64,000 nt of DNA, from contig NZ_CP064955.1 in the NCBI RefSeq assembly GCF_011038645.2, positions 1,426,001 through 1,490,000 of the forward strand, read 5' to 3'. The notes beneath the pieces were generated by a model. The model was given only the letters and a program-made list of their open reading frames with translations. It was not told the origin of the DNA and did no database searches. The translations under genes and the position numbers were made by a program. Shown one piece after another: positions 48,559-57,957 of the stretch (position 1 is the first letter of the stretch; each line of letters begins with the position of its first letter). Origin of the DNA: Corynebacterium qintianiae. GTDB taxonomy: Bacteria > Actinomycetota > Actinomycetes > Mycobacteriales > Mycobacteriaceae.

Positions 48559-49956
48559 CTAGATGCTCCGGTGCAGCCAATCGCCCCAGGCTAGTGAGTC
48601 CACCGGGTCGGCCGGGCGCAAGAGAGGGTCGTCGACACGCAGGTTGACCGTGCGGCCTGGGCCGGTCGCCCGTGTCTCGAAACGCACCGTCACCCAGCCG
48701 TGGCCGGTCCCCTGCACCCAGCCGTGGCCGTGCTCAGGATGAAAGACGTCTTGCGTCGCCCGCCACACGCCGGGCTTCTCCCCCGCTTCCGCGGTGAATT
48801 CCACCCCGGCGGCGGCAGCGTGGTCGCTTACCCCGGTTTCGAAGTCGGTGGCCGCGGGCCCGGGTTTGACAATGCGCTGGTCCAACTCGGGAAACAGCAC
48901 GTCCTGCAGTGCGTCCTCCAAACCGGAGTAGGACACTCCGACGAGCCGAATCGGCCCAACCTCGTCCGGGTAGCGGACCAGCTTGAAGGCGGTGGCGAGT
49001 AGAGTGTCGGCGTCATCGGTGGCGTAGGGCAACGTGGCGGAGCGCGACTCGATGCGGAAATCCGCCATGCGCAGTTTCACGCTCACCGTCCGCGCCCCGC
49101 GGCCGTCCTTGAGCAGGCGGCGGTGCGACTCCTCGGCGGCCCGCCGCAGGGCCGCATCTACTTCGGGGGGCGCGGTCAGGTCCTGCGGGTAGGTGTGCTC
49201 CGAGGAAATCTGCTTCGCCTCGGCGCGGGGAGCGACCTCGCGGTCATCCACGCCGCGGGCGAGCCACCACAGCTGTTTGGCCACGGCCCCTCCCAGCGAG
49301 ATTTCCACCTCTTTCTCGCTCAGGCGCGCGAAGTCTCCGATTGTCTCGATTCCCGCCGTGGCGAGTTTGGCCTCGGTCACCGGACCTACTCCCCACAGTT
49401 CGTTGACCGGCAGGGGATGGAGGATGTCGAGCTGCTCGGCGTGCGGGATGACGAACACCCCGTCTGGTTTGGCAAGGCCCGAGCCGATCTTGGCGTACTG
49501 CTTGCCGGAGCCCGCGCCTATCGACGCCGGCAACCCGGTCTCCTCTTTAATCTCCGCCCGCAACCGGTTCGACCATTCCCGCACCTCCTCCGACGTCACC
49601 CCGGCCAGTTCGGCGGGTTCCATGAACGCCTCGTCGATGGAGAGCTGCTCCACAATGTCGACGCGGCGTGAGATCAGCTCGAAAACGCGCCGCGACGCGG
49701 TCGTGTACACCGCCCTGCGCGGAGCCACCAGCACCGCCCTGGGCCCGACGAGGCGCGCTGCGCGGTGGGTGGGCATGGCGGAGCGGGCGCCGTACTTGCG
49801 GGCCTCGTAGCTCGCACCCGCGACCACTCCGCGCCCGGAGACACCGGCCACGAGCACCGGGCGGCCTTTGAGCGTGGGGCGGGTGAGTTGCTCGCAGGAG
49901 GCGTAGAACGCATCCATGTCGATGTGTAAGACCCAGCGCCGCTGAGGAATTGCCAT
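48559..49956 (-). CDS. dinB: DNA polymerase IV (Y family)
   Basis: A 465-residue translesion polymerase. Catalytic residues are D13 and D15 in LHIDMDAFYASCEQ and D108/E109 in LSIDEAF. GVVAGASYEARKYGARSAMP and the helix-hairpin-helix region (ELWGVGPVTEAKL) are typical, and the little-finger domain follows. Residues after about 395 form an extra C-terminal module (VWRATQDVFHPEHGHGWVQG) found in many actinobacterial DinB proteins in place of a clear beta-clamp tail. No LexA-type box was spotted upstream. An EamA transporter gene precedes it by nine bases. Confidence 0.95.
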   Translation of the reverse strand: MAIPQRRWVLHIDMDAFYASCEQLTRPTLKGRPVLVAGVSGRGVVAGASYEARKYGARSAMPTHRAARLVGPRAVLVAPRRAVYTTASRRVFELISRRVDIVEQLSIDEAFMEPAELAGVTSEEVREWSNRLRAEIKEETGLPASIGAGSGKQYAKIGSGLAKPDGVFVIPHAEQLDILHPLPVNELWGVGPVTEAKLATAGIETIGDFARLSEKEVEISLGGAVAKQLWWLARGVDDREVAPRAEAKQISSEHTYPQDLTAPPEVDAALRRAAEESHRRLLKDGRGARTVSVKLRMADFRIESRSATLPYATDDADTLLATAFKLVRYPDEVGPIRLVGVSYSGLEDALQDVLFPELDQRIVKPGPAATDFETGVSDHAAAAGVEFTAEAGEKPGVWRATQDVFHPEHGHGWVQGTGHGWVTVRFETRATGPGRTVNLRVDDPLLRPADPVDSLAWGDWLHRSI

Positions 49957-49965
49957 ACGGGACCT

Positions 49966-50808
49966 TTATTCCGCTGGCTTGCGCAACGCCACCGCCGAGA
50001 CGATGAGCACGATGCCGATCATTTCTGCCGGGCTGAGCCACTGGCGCAGCACCAGCGCTCCCACGGCAGTGGCCACCAACGGCAGAATCGCCTGGAGCAG
50101 CGCGAATCCAGCGGGCCCGGCGAGACGCATGACGACCTGGTCCAGGGAGTACGGCAGCGCGGCCGAGAAGAACCCGAGGCCGAGCCACATCAGTGCGAGA
50201 CTTCCAACCCCGACCTGGGGGTGGTCCGGCCACAACCAGACTGCGGCCGGCAGCGCGAGAAACGCAGCCCAGGCGAAGCCGACCGCGGTCGACGACTTCG
50301 ATGTCCCGGGATCGGACGCGATACGGGAACCCGCCACGATGTAGGCCGCCCACAGCACACCCGCAGCCAGCGCCAGAAGGATGCCCGCGGCGTTGTCGGA
50401 CCACGTGGCACCCGAGATAACCAGCACGCCAGCGGTCGCGAGGCCCAGCGCCGCCCAGTCGCGGGCCGTGCGCGAGCCGACTGCGGCGACGGCGACGGGG
50501 CCGAGGAACTCGATCGCCACCGCGGTGCCCAGCGGGATGAGAGCGATGGCGGCGTAAAACGTCATGTTCATCGCCAGCGTCGCTGCACCGTAGATCGCCG
50601 CCGTCCTGCCCGCGGCTCCGACAAAGAGGCGCGGGTGGGGGCGTCGAAAAGCGAGCAGGAGAAGGGCGGCCGCGGAGATGCGGAACCACGCGACGAGCGC
50701 GGGCGGGAAGGCGCCGAAGAGCCCGACCGCCACCGCCGCGCCAGCGTAGAGGGAGGTGCCGGAGACCACCATCAGCCCCGGCGCGGCCCACCTCTCTGCC
50801 CGGCCCAC
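49966..50808 (-). CDS. EamA/DMT-family transporter (RhtA-like)
   Basis: A 280-residue inner-membrane protein with about ten hydrophobic helices in two EamA repeats. The segments AALVAWFRISAAALLLLAF and IALIPLGTAVAIEFLGPVAVA resemble RhtA-type threonine/homoserine exporters, but substrate prediction within this family is unreliable. GTG start four bases after the ileS stop; it continues toward dinB. Confidence 0.85.
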   Translation of the reverse strand: MGRAERWAAPGLMVVSGTSLYAGAAVAVGLFGAFPPALVAWFRISAAALLLLAFRRPHPRLFVGAAGRTAAIYGAATLAMNMTFYAAIALIPLGTAVAIEFLGPVAVAAVGSRTARDWAALGLATAGVLVISGATWSDNAAGILLALAAGVLWAAYIVAGSRIASDPGTSKSSTAVGFAWAAFLALPAAVWLWPDHPQVGVGSLALMWLGLGFFSAALPYSLDQVVMRLAGPAGFALLQAILPLVATAVGALVLRQWLSPAEMIGIVLIVSAVALRKPAE

Positions 50809-50811
50809 GGG

Positions 50812-53800
50812 CTAGCCGTTCTTCACCACGGTAGCGGTGACCCCGTCGAGGACCTGGTGGCTGCCACCGACCGGTTCCGTGGTGACGTCGAAGGACGTCG
50901 CCAGGGTCTCCGCGGCGATGTGGTCGGCGTGGCGGCGCGCCCACTCCTGTTTCTCGGCGGGCACGGCGAGCACGACGGCGATGCGGTCGGACACGGCGAG
51001 GCCTTCCTGCTTGCGGGCATCCTGCAGGCCGCGGATCACATCCGCTGCCCAGCCCTCGGCCTCGAGCTCCTCGGTGACTTCGGTGTCGAGGACGACGAGG
51101 CCGTCTTGGTTGGCCAGGCCGTCGACACGCGCGGTCGACTCCGGGTTCACGGCCACGAGACGCTCGGTGTAGAGCTCGGGCGTGAGCACAATGTCGCCGT
51201 CGACAACGACGTCCTCGCCACGGCGCTCGTAGTTGCCAGCCTTGACGTTCTTGATTGCGCGCTGCACGTCGCGGCCGAGGACGGGGCCCGCCGCCTTCGC
51301 GTTGACAACGACCTCGAACGAGCCCGCGGAGGCGACGTCCGGGGTGAGCTCGACGTCCTTGACGTTGACCTCATCGCGGATCACCGACACGAAGTCCTCC
51401 AGCTGCGCGGCGTTCGGCAGCGCCACCGTCAGCTTCGGCAGGGGCAGGCGGTTACGCAGTTTGTTGGACTTGCGCACCGAGCTTGCCGCGGAGCACACCG
51501 CGCGCGTGGCGTCCATCGCCTCGACGAGGCCGTGGTCCGCCGGGATCTCCTCGGCGCGCGGGTAATCCGCCAGGTGCACAGAGCGCTCACCGGTCAGGCC
51601 CCGCCAGATGACCTCGGTGATGTACGGCAGCAGGGGTGCTGCGACACGGCAGGTGATCTCCAGCACCGTGTAGAGGGTGTTGAAGGCCTCCGGGTGCGCC
51701 TCTTGGCCCTCCCAGAAACGGTCGCGCGAGCGGCGCACGTACCAGTTGGTCAGGGTGTCGGCGAACTGGCGCACCTCGTCGCAGGCGTCCGCAATGCGCG
51801 TGTCCTCCAGCGCTGCACCGACGCGCGCCACCAGGTCGTGGGTCTTGGCCAGGATGTAGCGGTCGAGCACGTCCGTCGAGTCCACCGACCACTGCGCGTC
51901 CTGCGAGCTGTAGAGCTGCAGGAAGGTGTATGCGTTCCAGATCGGCAGCAGCGCCTGGCGCACGCCGTCGCGGATGCCCTGCTCGGTGACAATCAGGTTG
52001 CCGCCGCGCAGGATCGGGCTGGACATGAGGAACCAGCGCATCGCGTCGGAACCGTCGCGGTCGAAGACCTCGAAGACGTTCGGGTAGTTGCCCTTGGACT
52101 TCGACATCTTCAGCCCGTCGGAACCCAGCACGATGCCGTGCGCGACGACCTTCTTGAAGGCCGGGCGGTCGAACAGCGCGGTGGACAGCACGTGCTGGAC
52201 GTAGAACCAGCCGCGCGACTGGCCGGAATACTCGACAATGAAGTCCGCCGGCTGGCGCGCGTCGTGCTCTGCGACGTTCTCGAACGGGTAGTGGTACTGC
52301 GCGAACGGCATGGAGCCGGACTCGAACCAGCAGTCCAGCACGTCCGGCACGCGGCGCATGGTGGACTGGCCCGTGGGATCGTCCGGGTTCGGGCGGGTCA
52401 GCTCGTCGATATGCGGGCGGTGCAAACTTTGCGGGCGCACGCCGAAGTCGCGCTCGAGCTCGTCGAGGGAGCCGTAGACGTCGACGCGCGGGTACTCGGG
52501 GTTGTCGGAGACCCACGCCGGCACGGGCGAACCCCAGTAGCGGGTGCGCGAGATGTTCCAGTCGCGGGCGCCCTCAAGCCACTTGCCGAACTGCCCGTCG
52601 CGGATGTGTCCCGGGATCCATTCGATCTCCTGATTAAGCTCGACCATGCGGTCGCGGAACTCGGAAACCTTGACGAACCACGCCGGCAGCGCCATGTAGA
52701 TCAGCGGCTCACCCGAGCGCCAGGAGTGCGGGTAGGAGTGCACGATGGTCTGGTCGCGCACCACACGCCCGGCAGCCTTGAGGTCGCGGATGATGTCGCG
52801 GTTGGCGTCGAAGACAAGCGAGCCCTGGTACTCCGGCACCAGCGAGGTGAATTTGCCGTCGGCATCGACGGGGATGACCAGCGGGATGCCATACCTCTCG
52901 GTGGTGGCCATGTCGTCCTCGCCGAAGGCGGGGGCCTGGTGGACAACACCCGTGCCGTCCTCAGTGGTGACGTAATCGGCCACCAGCACCATGAAGGCGT
53001 TCTCGGTGTCGGCGAAGTGGTCGAACACCGGCGTGTACTCGAGACCCTCGAGCTCGGCGCCGGTAAACGTTTCCACGACCTCGGCATCGCCGCCGAGCTC
53101 CTTGGCGTACGCACCCACCAGGTTCGAGGCGAGCAGCAGTTTCTGGCCGGTAAACCCGGCGGCACCGTCGTCGGCGACGCGCACGAGCGAGTACTCCACC
53201 TCGGGGCCGACGGCGAGCGCCAGGTTCGACGGCAGCGTCCACGGGGTGGTCGTCCAGGCGATGGCGGCGGCGTCGTGGAGCTCGGGATGCTCGGCCCAGG
53301 TTGTCTCGGCGGGGAATCCGGACCGCGCGCCGGTGAACGGCATGGTCACCGTCACCGTCGGGTCCTGGCGCTCGCGATAGGAGTCATCGAGGCGGGTCTC
53401 CTGGTTCGACAGCGGGGTGTGCTCGGCCCAGGAGTACGGCAGAACCCTGAAGCCCTGGTAGATCAGGCCCTTGTCGTAGAGCTCCTTGAACGCCCACATG
53501 ACGGACTCCATGAAGTCCGCATCCATCGTCTTGTAGCCGTTGCCAAAATCCACCCAGCGCGCCTGGCGGTTGACGTAGTCCTCCCACTCGTCCGCGTAGT
53601 GCATGACGGACTTCGCGCAGTACTCGTTGAACTTCTCCAGGCCCATGTCCTCGATCTGGGCCTTGTCGGTGATGCCGAGCTGCTTCTCCGCCTCCAGCTC
53701 CGCGGGCAGGCCGTGGCAGTCCCAACCGAACACGCGCGGGACGTAGCGGCCCGTCATGGTGCGGTAGCGCGGCACGATGTCTTTGACATAGCCCGTCAGA

Positions 53801-54003
53801 AGGTGTCCGTAGTGGGGCAGGCCGTTGGCGAACGGCGGGCCGTCGTTGAAGACGTACTCTTCGCAGCCCTCACGGTTGCTTAACGACGCCTGAAACGTGC
53901 CATCCTCATCCCAGTACGCGCCAACCACGCGCTCCATTGCGGGAAAGTTGCTGCTGCCCCCGGTCATATCGACCTTGGGGTACACACCGCCGACCTCGGT
54001 CAT
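50812..54003 (-). CDS. ileS: Isoleucyl-tRNA synthetase
   Basis: A 1063-residue class I synthetase. The HIGH motif is HYGH in [16 protein letters not shown], and the KMSKS loop is [13 protein letters not shown]. The CP1 editing domain lies between, and the anticodon-binding region begins near [12 protein letters not shown]. Length and motif forms resemble the eukaryote-like (type 2) bacterial IleRS found in actinobacteria. ATG 54003 has GGAG upstream. The open frame continues upstream through the T-box leader, but that part is regulatory RNA, not protein. Expression is probably controlled by uncharged tRNA-Ile. Confidence 0.97.
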   Translation of the reverse strand: MTEVGGVYPKVDMTGGSSNFPAMERVVGAYWDEDGTFQASLSNREGCEEYVFNDGPPFANGLPHYGHLLTGYVKDIVPRYRTMTGRYVPRVFGWDCHGLPAELEAEKQLGITDKAQIEDMGLEKFNEYCAKSVMHYADEWEDYVNRQARWVDFGNGYKTMDADFMESVMWAFKELYDKGLIYQGFRVLPYSWAEHTPLSNQETRLDDSYRERQDPTVTVTMPFTGARSGFPAETTWAEHPELHDAAAIAWTTTPWTLPSNLALAVGPEVEYSLVRVADDGAAGFTGQKLLLASNLVGAYAKELGGDAEVVETFTGAELEGLEYTPVFDHFADTENAFMVLVADYVTTEDGTGVVHQAPAFGEDDMATTERYGIPLVIPVDADGKFTSLVPEYQGSLVFDANRDIIRDLKAAGRVVRDQTIVHSYPHSWRSGEPLIYMALPAWFVKVSEFRDRMVELNQEIEWIPGHIRDGQFGKWLEGARDWNISRTRYWGSPVPAWVSDNPEYPRVDVYGSLDELERDFGVRPQSLHRPHIDELTRPNPDDPTGQSTMRRVPDVLDCWFESGSMPFAQYHYPFENVAEHDARQPADFIVEYSGQSRGWFYVQHVLSTALFDRPAFKKVVAHGIVLGSDGLKMSKSKGNYPNVFEVFDRDGSDAMRWFLMSSPILRGGNLIVTEQGIRDGVRQALLPIWNAYTFLQLYSSQDAQWSVDSTDVLDRYILAKTHDLVARVGAALEDTRIADACDEVRQFADTLTNWYVRRSRDRFWEGQEAHPEAFNTLYTVLEITCRVAAPLLPYITEVIWRGLTGERSVHLADYPRAEEIPADHGLVEAMDATRAVCSAASSVRKSNKLRNRLPLPKLTVALPNAAQLEDFVSVIRDEVNVKDVELTPDVASAGSFEVVVNAKAAGPVLGRDVQRAIKNVKAGNYERRGEDVVVDGDIVLTPELYTERLVAVNPESTARVDGLANQDGLVVLDTEVTEELEAEGWAADVIRGLQDARKQEGLAVSDRIAVVLAVPAEKQEWARRHADHIAAETLATSFDVTTEPVGGSHQVLDGVTATVVKNG

Positions 54004-54248
54004 GTCTCCTACTCCTTCACTCACGTCAATGTCGCTGGTGCAGGGACGCGGGTTACCGCGCGGTACCACCCTGCTTGGAGCGGGCCGAAGCCGACTCCCA
54101 CTTCGTTGTGGTGAAGGAAGTGACGTCTTCCCGTAGACGTCCGGTTCTACTGGGCCCATTGGTGGGCCTTTCTTCCGGAAACGCTCCCCGGTGATGGCCG
54201 GATCAACGCGCGCGTTCGATGCGTATTGGGTGCGACGCATCGGCGACG
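54004..54248 (-). promoter_or_regulatory. T-box riboswitch leader of ileS
   Basis: The leader contains the T-box core AGGGTGGTACCGCG at 54072-54059, which pairs with the tRNA acceptor end. Upstream, a small hairpin CCGG-CCATCA-CCGG (54190-54203) carries ATC triplets (54195-54193 and 54203-54201) that could read the Ile anticodon GAU; this matches the very short Stem I of actinobacterial ileS T-boxes. There is no U-run terminator between the core and the ATG, and a GGAG ribosome-binding sequence lies just before the start. Control is therefore likely at translation initiation. Confidence 0.85.
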
Positions 54249-54254
54249 GGGTTT

Positions 54255-54285
54255 ATTCTAACCCGTCGGCCCGTATCGCGCTCAA
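54255..54285 (-). promoter_or_regulatory. Candidate promoter of the ileS T-box transcript
   Basis: TTGAGC, a 19-base spacer and TAGAAT (5 of 6 to consensus) lie just upstream of the leader, giving a start near 54248 and a leader of about 245 bases. Confidence 0.5.
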
Positions 54286-54326
54286 GCGGTGCCGTCACCC
54301 GCCACCCCGGGGCGGTGAAAGGCGAA

Positions 54327-54359
54327 CGCCCCCGCATCCCGGTGCGGGACGAGGGGGCG
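54327..54359 (-). terminator. Hairpin downstream of divIVA
   Basis: CGCCCCC (54327-54333) pairs with GGGGGCG (54353-54359), with an inner TCCCG/CGGGA stem. It lies 15 bases after the divIVA stop, followed on the minus strand by a weakly T-rich stretch. A GGCGTCGAYAAGC copy overlaps its edge. Confidence 0.55.
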
Positions 54360-54368
54360 TCGACAAGC
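54356..54368 (+). repeat. Copy of over-represented 13-mer GGCGTCGAYAAGC (intergenic)
   Basis: Exact copy, C variant, in non-coding DNA between divIVA and ileS, overlapping the divIVA terminator stem. Confidence 0.7.
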
Positions 54369-54374
54369 GGAGGG

Positions 54375-55331
54375 CTACTTCTCGCCTGCGTCTCCGTTCG
54401 GTGCGGAGGTGCCGCGGGACTCGAGCTCCTCGAGCTGGGACTGCAGCAAAGTCTTCAGGCGCGTGCGGTATTCGCGCTCGAAGGTGCGAAGCTCCGCGAT
54501 GCGGTTTTCCAGGGCGGTCTGCTGCTGCTTCACCGTGTTCATGATCTCGGTGTGCTTGCGCTCGGCGTCGGCCTGCAGCTTCTGGGCCTTCTCCTCAGCC
54601 TGGCGAACCTGAGCCTCAGCGCGGGAGTTCGCGTCGCTTGTGGTCTCTGCGGCCTTCTTTTCCGCGTCGGACACGAGCTTCTGCGCACGGGTCTCCGCCG
54701 TGCTGGTGGTCTCGTTCGCCTTGGACTCCGCTTCCTGCAGCTGGCGCTCGGCGGCGCCACGGGCCTCGTCGAGCATGGAACGAGCCTCAGCCTGGGCGTC
54801 AGAGGTCAGGCGGTCAGCCATCTCCTGCGCCAGGCCGAGGACCTTGGCGGCCTGGACGTGGGTGTCGGCGGACGCCTCGGTCTTCGGCGCCGGCTGCGCG
54901 GAGACTGCAGCGGCCTGGGTGCCCTTCGTGTCCTTGTTCTCCTGGGCTTCCTTCGCCTGCTTGACTGCGCGGTCAGCCTCTTCGCGGGCGCTGCGGGCCT
55001 CTGCCTCGGCGCGGTTCTTTGCCTCTTCGGCAGCGCGCACCTTCTTGTCGTACTCCCCGCGCAGCTCTGCCTCGAGCTTCTGGCGCAGGGCCTTCTCATC
55101 AACCTGGGGTGCGTCAACCTTTGCCGCGGCAGGGGCGGGAGCCTGAGCTGCGCCACCGCGGCTGAGCTCCTCCACCTGGGCGCGCAGGTCGTCGTTCTCG
55201 TCCAAGAGCTGGGCGAGGGTGTCCTCTACCAGGTCGAGGAACTGGTCGACCTCGTCCTCGTTGTAACCCCTCTTGCCGATCGGCGGCTTGTTGAAAGCGA
55301 CTTTGTGCACGTCTGCTGGAGTCAGCGGCAT
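54375..55331 (-). CDS. divIVA: DivIVA/Wag31 polar growth protein
   Basis: A 318-residue coiled-coil protein that marks the cell poles and drives apical growth. The N-terminal lipid-binding/dimer region is [33 protein letters not shown], with the conserved F-x-KPP-x-GKRGY segment. A Pro/Ala-rich linker (about 62-76) and long heptad coiled coils with many Ala/Glu/Lys follow to the end. It lies at the end of the division cluster; separate promoter candidates are visible upstream. Confidence 0.96.
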   Translation of the reverse strand: MPLTPADVHKVAFNKPPIGKRGYNEDEVDQFLDLVEDTLAQLLDENDDLRAQVEELSRGGAAQAPAPAAAKVDAPQVDEKALRQKLEAELRGEYDKKVRAAEEAKNRAEAEARSAREEADRAVKQAKEAQENKDTKGTQAAAVSAQPAPKTEASADTHVQAAKVLGLAQEMADRLTSDAQAEARSMLDEARGAAERQLQEAESKANETTSTAETRAQKLVSDAEKKAAETTSDANSRAEAQVRQAEEKAQKLQADAERKHTEIMNTVKQQQTALENRIAELRTFEREYRTRLKTLLQSQLEELESRGTSAPNGDAGEK

Positions 55332-55408
55332 TAGAGTTCCCTTCGCGTTGATGTCGAGCTCACCTGCGTGAGCGCTTGGGTGCCCGCCCTCTAAAAGCGA
55401 ACTCCCAA

Positions 55409-55436
55409 AATATATGTACGTTTTTTAATGAGTTAA
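55409..55436 (-). promoter_or_regulatory. Candidate divIVA promoter in an AT-rich gap
   Basis: TTAACT, 16-base spacer, TATATT, about 78 bases before the divIVA ATG. The 219-base gap 55332-55550 is markedly AT-rich at 55405-55440, and a second TATAAA at 55480-55475 may be another start. No coding sequence is seen in this gap. Confidence 0.4.
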
Positions 55437-55550
55437 CACAGTGAGTGTAACCGAAGCACTCCCACGTCAAGTCATTTATACCTTCAATCTACCCCTGACG
55501 TTGACCTGTTACGCGCCGTTACACGCGCACGGGGTAGGAATTCCCGCCGC

Positions 55551-55859
55551 TTAGCGCAGGAACGGCAGCACCAAGAAGGCGTGGATGATGAACTGCAGCA
55601 GCGCAAGAATGAGAAAGAGCGCGATGACGCTGATGTCGATCCCGATTCCGTTTCCCAAGCGCAGCGGCGGAATAAGGCGGCGCAGCGCCTTCACCGCCGG
55701 GTCCGTGGCCACGAAGATATACTCTGCGGCGATCATAAACCAGCGGGGCGGGTCGAAGTGCTTCGAGAAGGATTGAATCATCTCCACGATGATCCGGATG
55801 ACCACCATGAGCGAGTACAACCCGACGAGCGCGAAAAGAATTGATCCGAACAGAGCCAC
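55551..55859 (-). CDS. YggT-family membrane protein
   Basis: A 102-residue protein with two hydrophobic segments (about 3-27 and 73-97) around a loop containing the family pattern F-DPPRW and DP-VKALRRLIPPLRLG-GIDIS. Members sit in division clusters of actinobacteria, cyanobacteria and plastids and affect division or nucleoid distribution. GTG start. It lies downstream of sepF, separated by a hairpin. Confidence 0.9.
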   Translation of the reverse strand: MALFGSILFALVGLYSLMVVIRIIVEMIQSFSKHFDPPRWFMIAAEYIFVATDPAVKALRRLIPPLRLGNGIGIDISVIALFLILALLQFIIHAFLVLPFLR

Positions 55860-55894
55860 GGGGTGAAGCCTACCGGTGCCGGCCCGCCACCACT

Positions 55895-55931
55895 AATGCC
55901 CCGGCTCCGTGCGAGACGGAACCGGGGCATT
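55895..55931 (-). terminator. Hairpin between sepF and yggT
   Basis: AATGCCCCGG-n-TCCGT pairs with ACGGA-n-CCGGGGCATT around a 5-base loop, a long near-perfect stem, 22 bases after sepF. No T tract follows, so it may attenuate or stabilise rather than end the transcript. Confidence 0.5.
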
Positions 55932-55952
55932 GGCGCTCGGTGCTCGGCGTGT

Positions 55953-56426
55953 CTAACGCAGGTGAGCGGCGCGCTCGAGCTCCAGCGGTGCGATGCCAGC
56001 GTTCTCTGGGGCGATGGCGAAGACGCGGCGGTCGGTGTCGATGTTGCGGGAGAGGTTGTGCATCTTGCCGCGCAAGGCGAAGCACAGGCCGGCGGCGAAG
56101 TCGACGAGACGCTTCGCGTCGGCCGCGTCAAGGTCTGTCAGGTCCATGATCACGGCGTCGCCGTCGCGGAACGGCTCGCCGATCTCGCGGGCGTCGTTGT
56201 AGTTGCGCGGCGTCACCGTCAACACTGCCGGGGTGTGCACGCGGGTGGAGCCGTACGCGCGGGTGTCGCGCTCCGCAACCTCCCTGTCAATCCTGTCACC
56301 CCGGCCGTAACCGGTGTCCGCTGCGGCGTAGCGGCGCTCGTCGTCGTAGTAGTAGGCGTCATCTGCCTCGTTGACGTCTTGGACGCCTAGGCCGAAAAAT
56401 TCCTTTGCGCTGCCGATGAAAGACAT
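55953..56426 (-). CDS. sepF: SepF cell-division protein
   Basis: A 157-residue FtsZ membrane anchor. The amphipathic N-terminal helix MSFIGSAKEFFGLG binds membrane. An acidic Tyr-rich linker follows, and the C-terminal domain (VLTVTPRNYNDAREIGEPFRDGDAVIMDLT) binds the FtsZ tail. In actinobacteria lacking FtsA and ZipA it is the main Z-ring tether. It lies 38 bases after the YggS gene. Confidence 0.96.
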   Translation of the reverse strand: MSFIGSAKEFFGLGVQDVNEADDAYYYDDERRYAAADTGYGRGDRIDREVAERDTRAYGSTRVHTPAVLTVTPRNYNDAREIGEPFRDGDAVIMDLTDLDAADAKRLVDFAAGLCFALRGKMHNLSRNIDTDRRVFAIAPENAGIAPLELERAAHLR

Positions 56427-56464
56427 AAGTGGGTGCTCCTGCGGGTAGTTGCCGTCCGATGGGG

Positions 56465-57190
56465 CTAGCCTACGGGCCGCGCCCCAAACACCCCGGTTCC
56501 GACACGCACGATGTCAGACCCGCAAGCGACGGCTTCTGCGAAGTCGCCGGACATACCCGCAGACAGGAGCATCGCGCGGCCGTGTTTCTCGCCGAGGGCG
56601 TCGGCGCGGGAACGGGCCTGCGCGAATACGGCCGCGGCGTCGGACCCGAGCGGCGGGACGACCATCAACCCCGCCAGCTGGAGGTGTTCGGCGCGCTCGA
56701 TCGCCTCCGCGACGTTGTCCAGCTGCGCGTACGGGATTCCTCCGCGAGCGGTGTCACCGTCCGCGGATACCTGAACCAGGCACGGTAGCGGCGCGGCGGT
56801 GCGGACGCCACGTTCGAGCGCGAGCGCCATGCCCCGGTCGAGCCCCTCGGCGAGCTTCACCGAGTCCACCGAATGCACCTCAGCGGCCCACCGTGCCACG
56901 GCATTCGCCTTCTTCGACTGAATCTGACCGATCATCGCGATGCCTACCGCGCAGCCGGCGGCGGCTAATTCTTCGGCCTTGCCACGCGCCTCCTGCTCGC
57001 GGTTCTCCCCCACTAGCTCCACGCCAAGCTCACCGAGGGTGGCGATGTCATCTACCGTGTGGAACTTCGACACCGGAAGCAGGCGCACGCTGCCTGCTTC
57101 GCGCCCGGCAGCGCGCTCGGCGTCGCGGATCTCCCCGAGCACACGCTCGAGGTTGGCTTTCAGCTCGTCTTTCCTAGTCGGTGCCGTCAC
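56465..57190 (-). CDS. YggS/PLPBP-family PLP homeostasis protein
   Basis: A 241-residue alanine-racemase-like single barrel that binds PLP through K42 in LLPVSKFHT. HSVDSVKLAEGLDRG, GLMVVPP and LSAGMSGDFAEAVACGSDIVRVGTGVFG are family signatures. It buffers free PLP rather than catalysing. Its start overlaps the pgeF end by 17 bases. Confidence 0.93.
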   Translation of the reverse strand: MTAPTRKDELKANLERVLGEIRDAERAAGREAGSVRLLPVSKFHTVDDIATLGELGVELVGENREQEARGKAEELAAAGCAVGIAMIGQIQSKKANAVARWAAEVHSVDSVKLAEGLDRGMALALERGVRTAAPLPCLVQVSADGDTARGGIPYAQLDNVAEAIERAEHLQLAGLMVVPPLGSDAAAVFAQARSRADALGEKHGRAMLLSAGMSGDFAEAVACGSDIVRVGTGVFGARPVG

Positions 57191-57923
57191 TGCCCACTCC
57201 CGTCAACCAGATCACACCGGCCTGCCTTCCCGTTTGGCCGTCACGACGGTAGGAAAAGAAGTCCCCGTCGGTGACCGTGTCACGCGGGTCCGCGTCGATG
57301 TGGGTCACTCCGAGCCCCATGAGCTGGCGCACCAGCCCGGCGCGGATGTCGACACCGTCGGTACCGGCGCGCGTTCGGGTCCTTGAACCGGGAAGATGCT
57401 TTTCGACGTCCGCAGCCATGCCACCGGGCACCTCGTACGACTCCCCTGCCGCTGCGGGCCCGAGGAGGGCCTGGATGTTGCCGGGCCGCGCACCCTGCTC
57501 CACCATCGTCTCCACCGTCTTGCGCACGATACCGTTGCGGGCGCCGACCCGCCCGGCGTGCACGGCGGCGGCGACACCCGCGCCGTGATCCGACAGCAGG
57601 ACCGGAACGCAGTCGGCCACGAGAACGCAGAGGGCGAGACCCGGCGTGGTTGTCACCACCGCGTCGGTGGCCTCCACCGGCTCGGGCCGGGGGCCGTCGA
57701 CCACGGTGACGGTGTTGGTGTGCAGCTGCTCCATCCACACGAAGTTTTCGGGCGCAACACCAGTCACCTCCGCCAGGCGCCGCCGGTTGGCGCGCACCGC
57801 CTCCGGGTCGTCGCCGACATGGTCGCCGAGGTTGAAGGAACCGTACGGGGATGAGGACACCCCGCCTGCACGGGTGGTGAACACCATGCGGACGGGGCGG
57901 TCGTGTGTCGTGCCATAAGCCAT
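57174..57923 (-). CDS. pgeF: PgeF/YfiH laccase-domain protein
   Basis: A 249-residue protein of the DUF152 family with metal ligands H68 (MEQLHTNTV), C105 (VADCVPVLL) and H122 (AAVHAGRVGARNG). Members are reported to act as purine nucleoside phosphorylases/adenosine deaminases or as peptidoglycan-editing factors. Its position between ftsZ and yggS is the conserved one. ATG 57923 has no ribosome-binding site; the frame is open upstream into ftsZ but not similar to the family. Confidence 0.9.
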   Translation of the reverse strand: MAYGTTHDRPVRMVFTTRAGGVSSSPYGSFNLGDHVGDDPEAVRANRRRLAEVTGVAPENFVWMEQLHTNTVTVVDGPRPEPVEATDAVVTTTPGLALCVLVADCVPVLLSDHGAGVAAAVHAGRVGARNGIVRKTVETMVEQGARPGNIQALLGPAAAGESYEVPGGMAADVEKHLPGSRTRTRAGTDGVDIRAGLVRQLMGLGVTHIDADPRDTVTDGDFFSYRRDGQTGRQAGVIWLTGVGSDGTD

Positions 57924-57957
57924 GGCACCCAGGCTAGCGCCCTGAGCGGCGTGCGCG

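Noticed and set aside
50221-53883. A 1220-codon open frame antisense to ileS
   Set aside because: It mirrors the ileS coding sequence. Its product is His/Arg/Val-rich with no domain, and long antisense frames are expected in high-GC DNA. ileS itself is unmistakable.
54004-54240. N-terminal extension of IleRS
   Set aside because: The reading frame is open through the leader, but the sequence there is a T-box RNA with its own promoter, and the protein family starts near ATG 54003.
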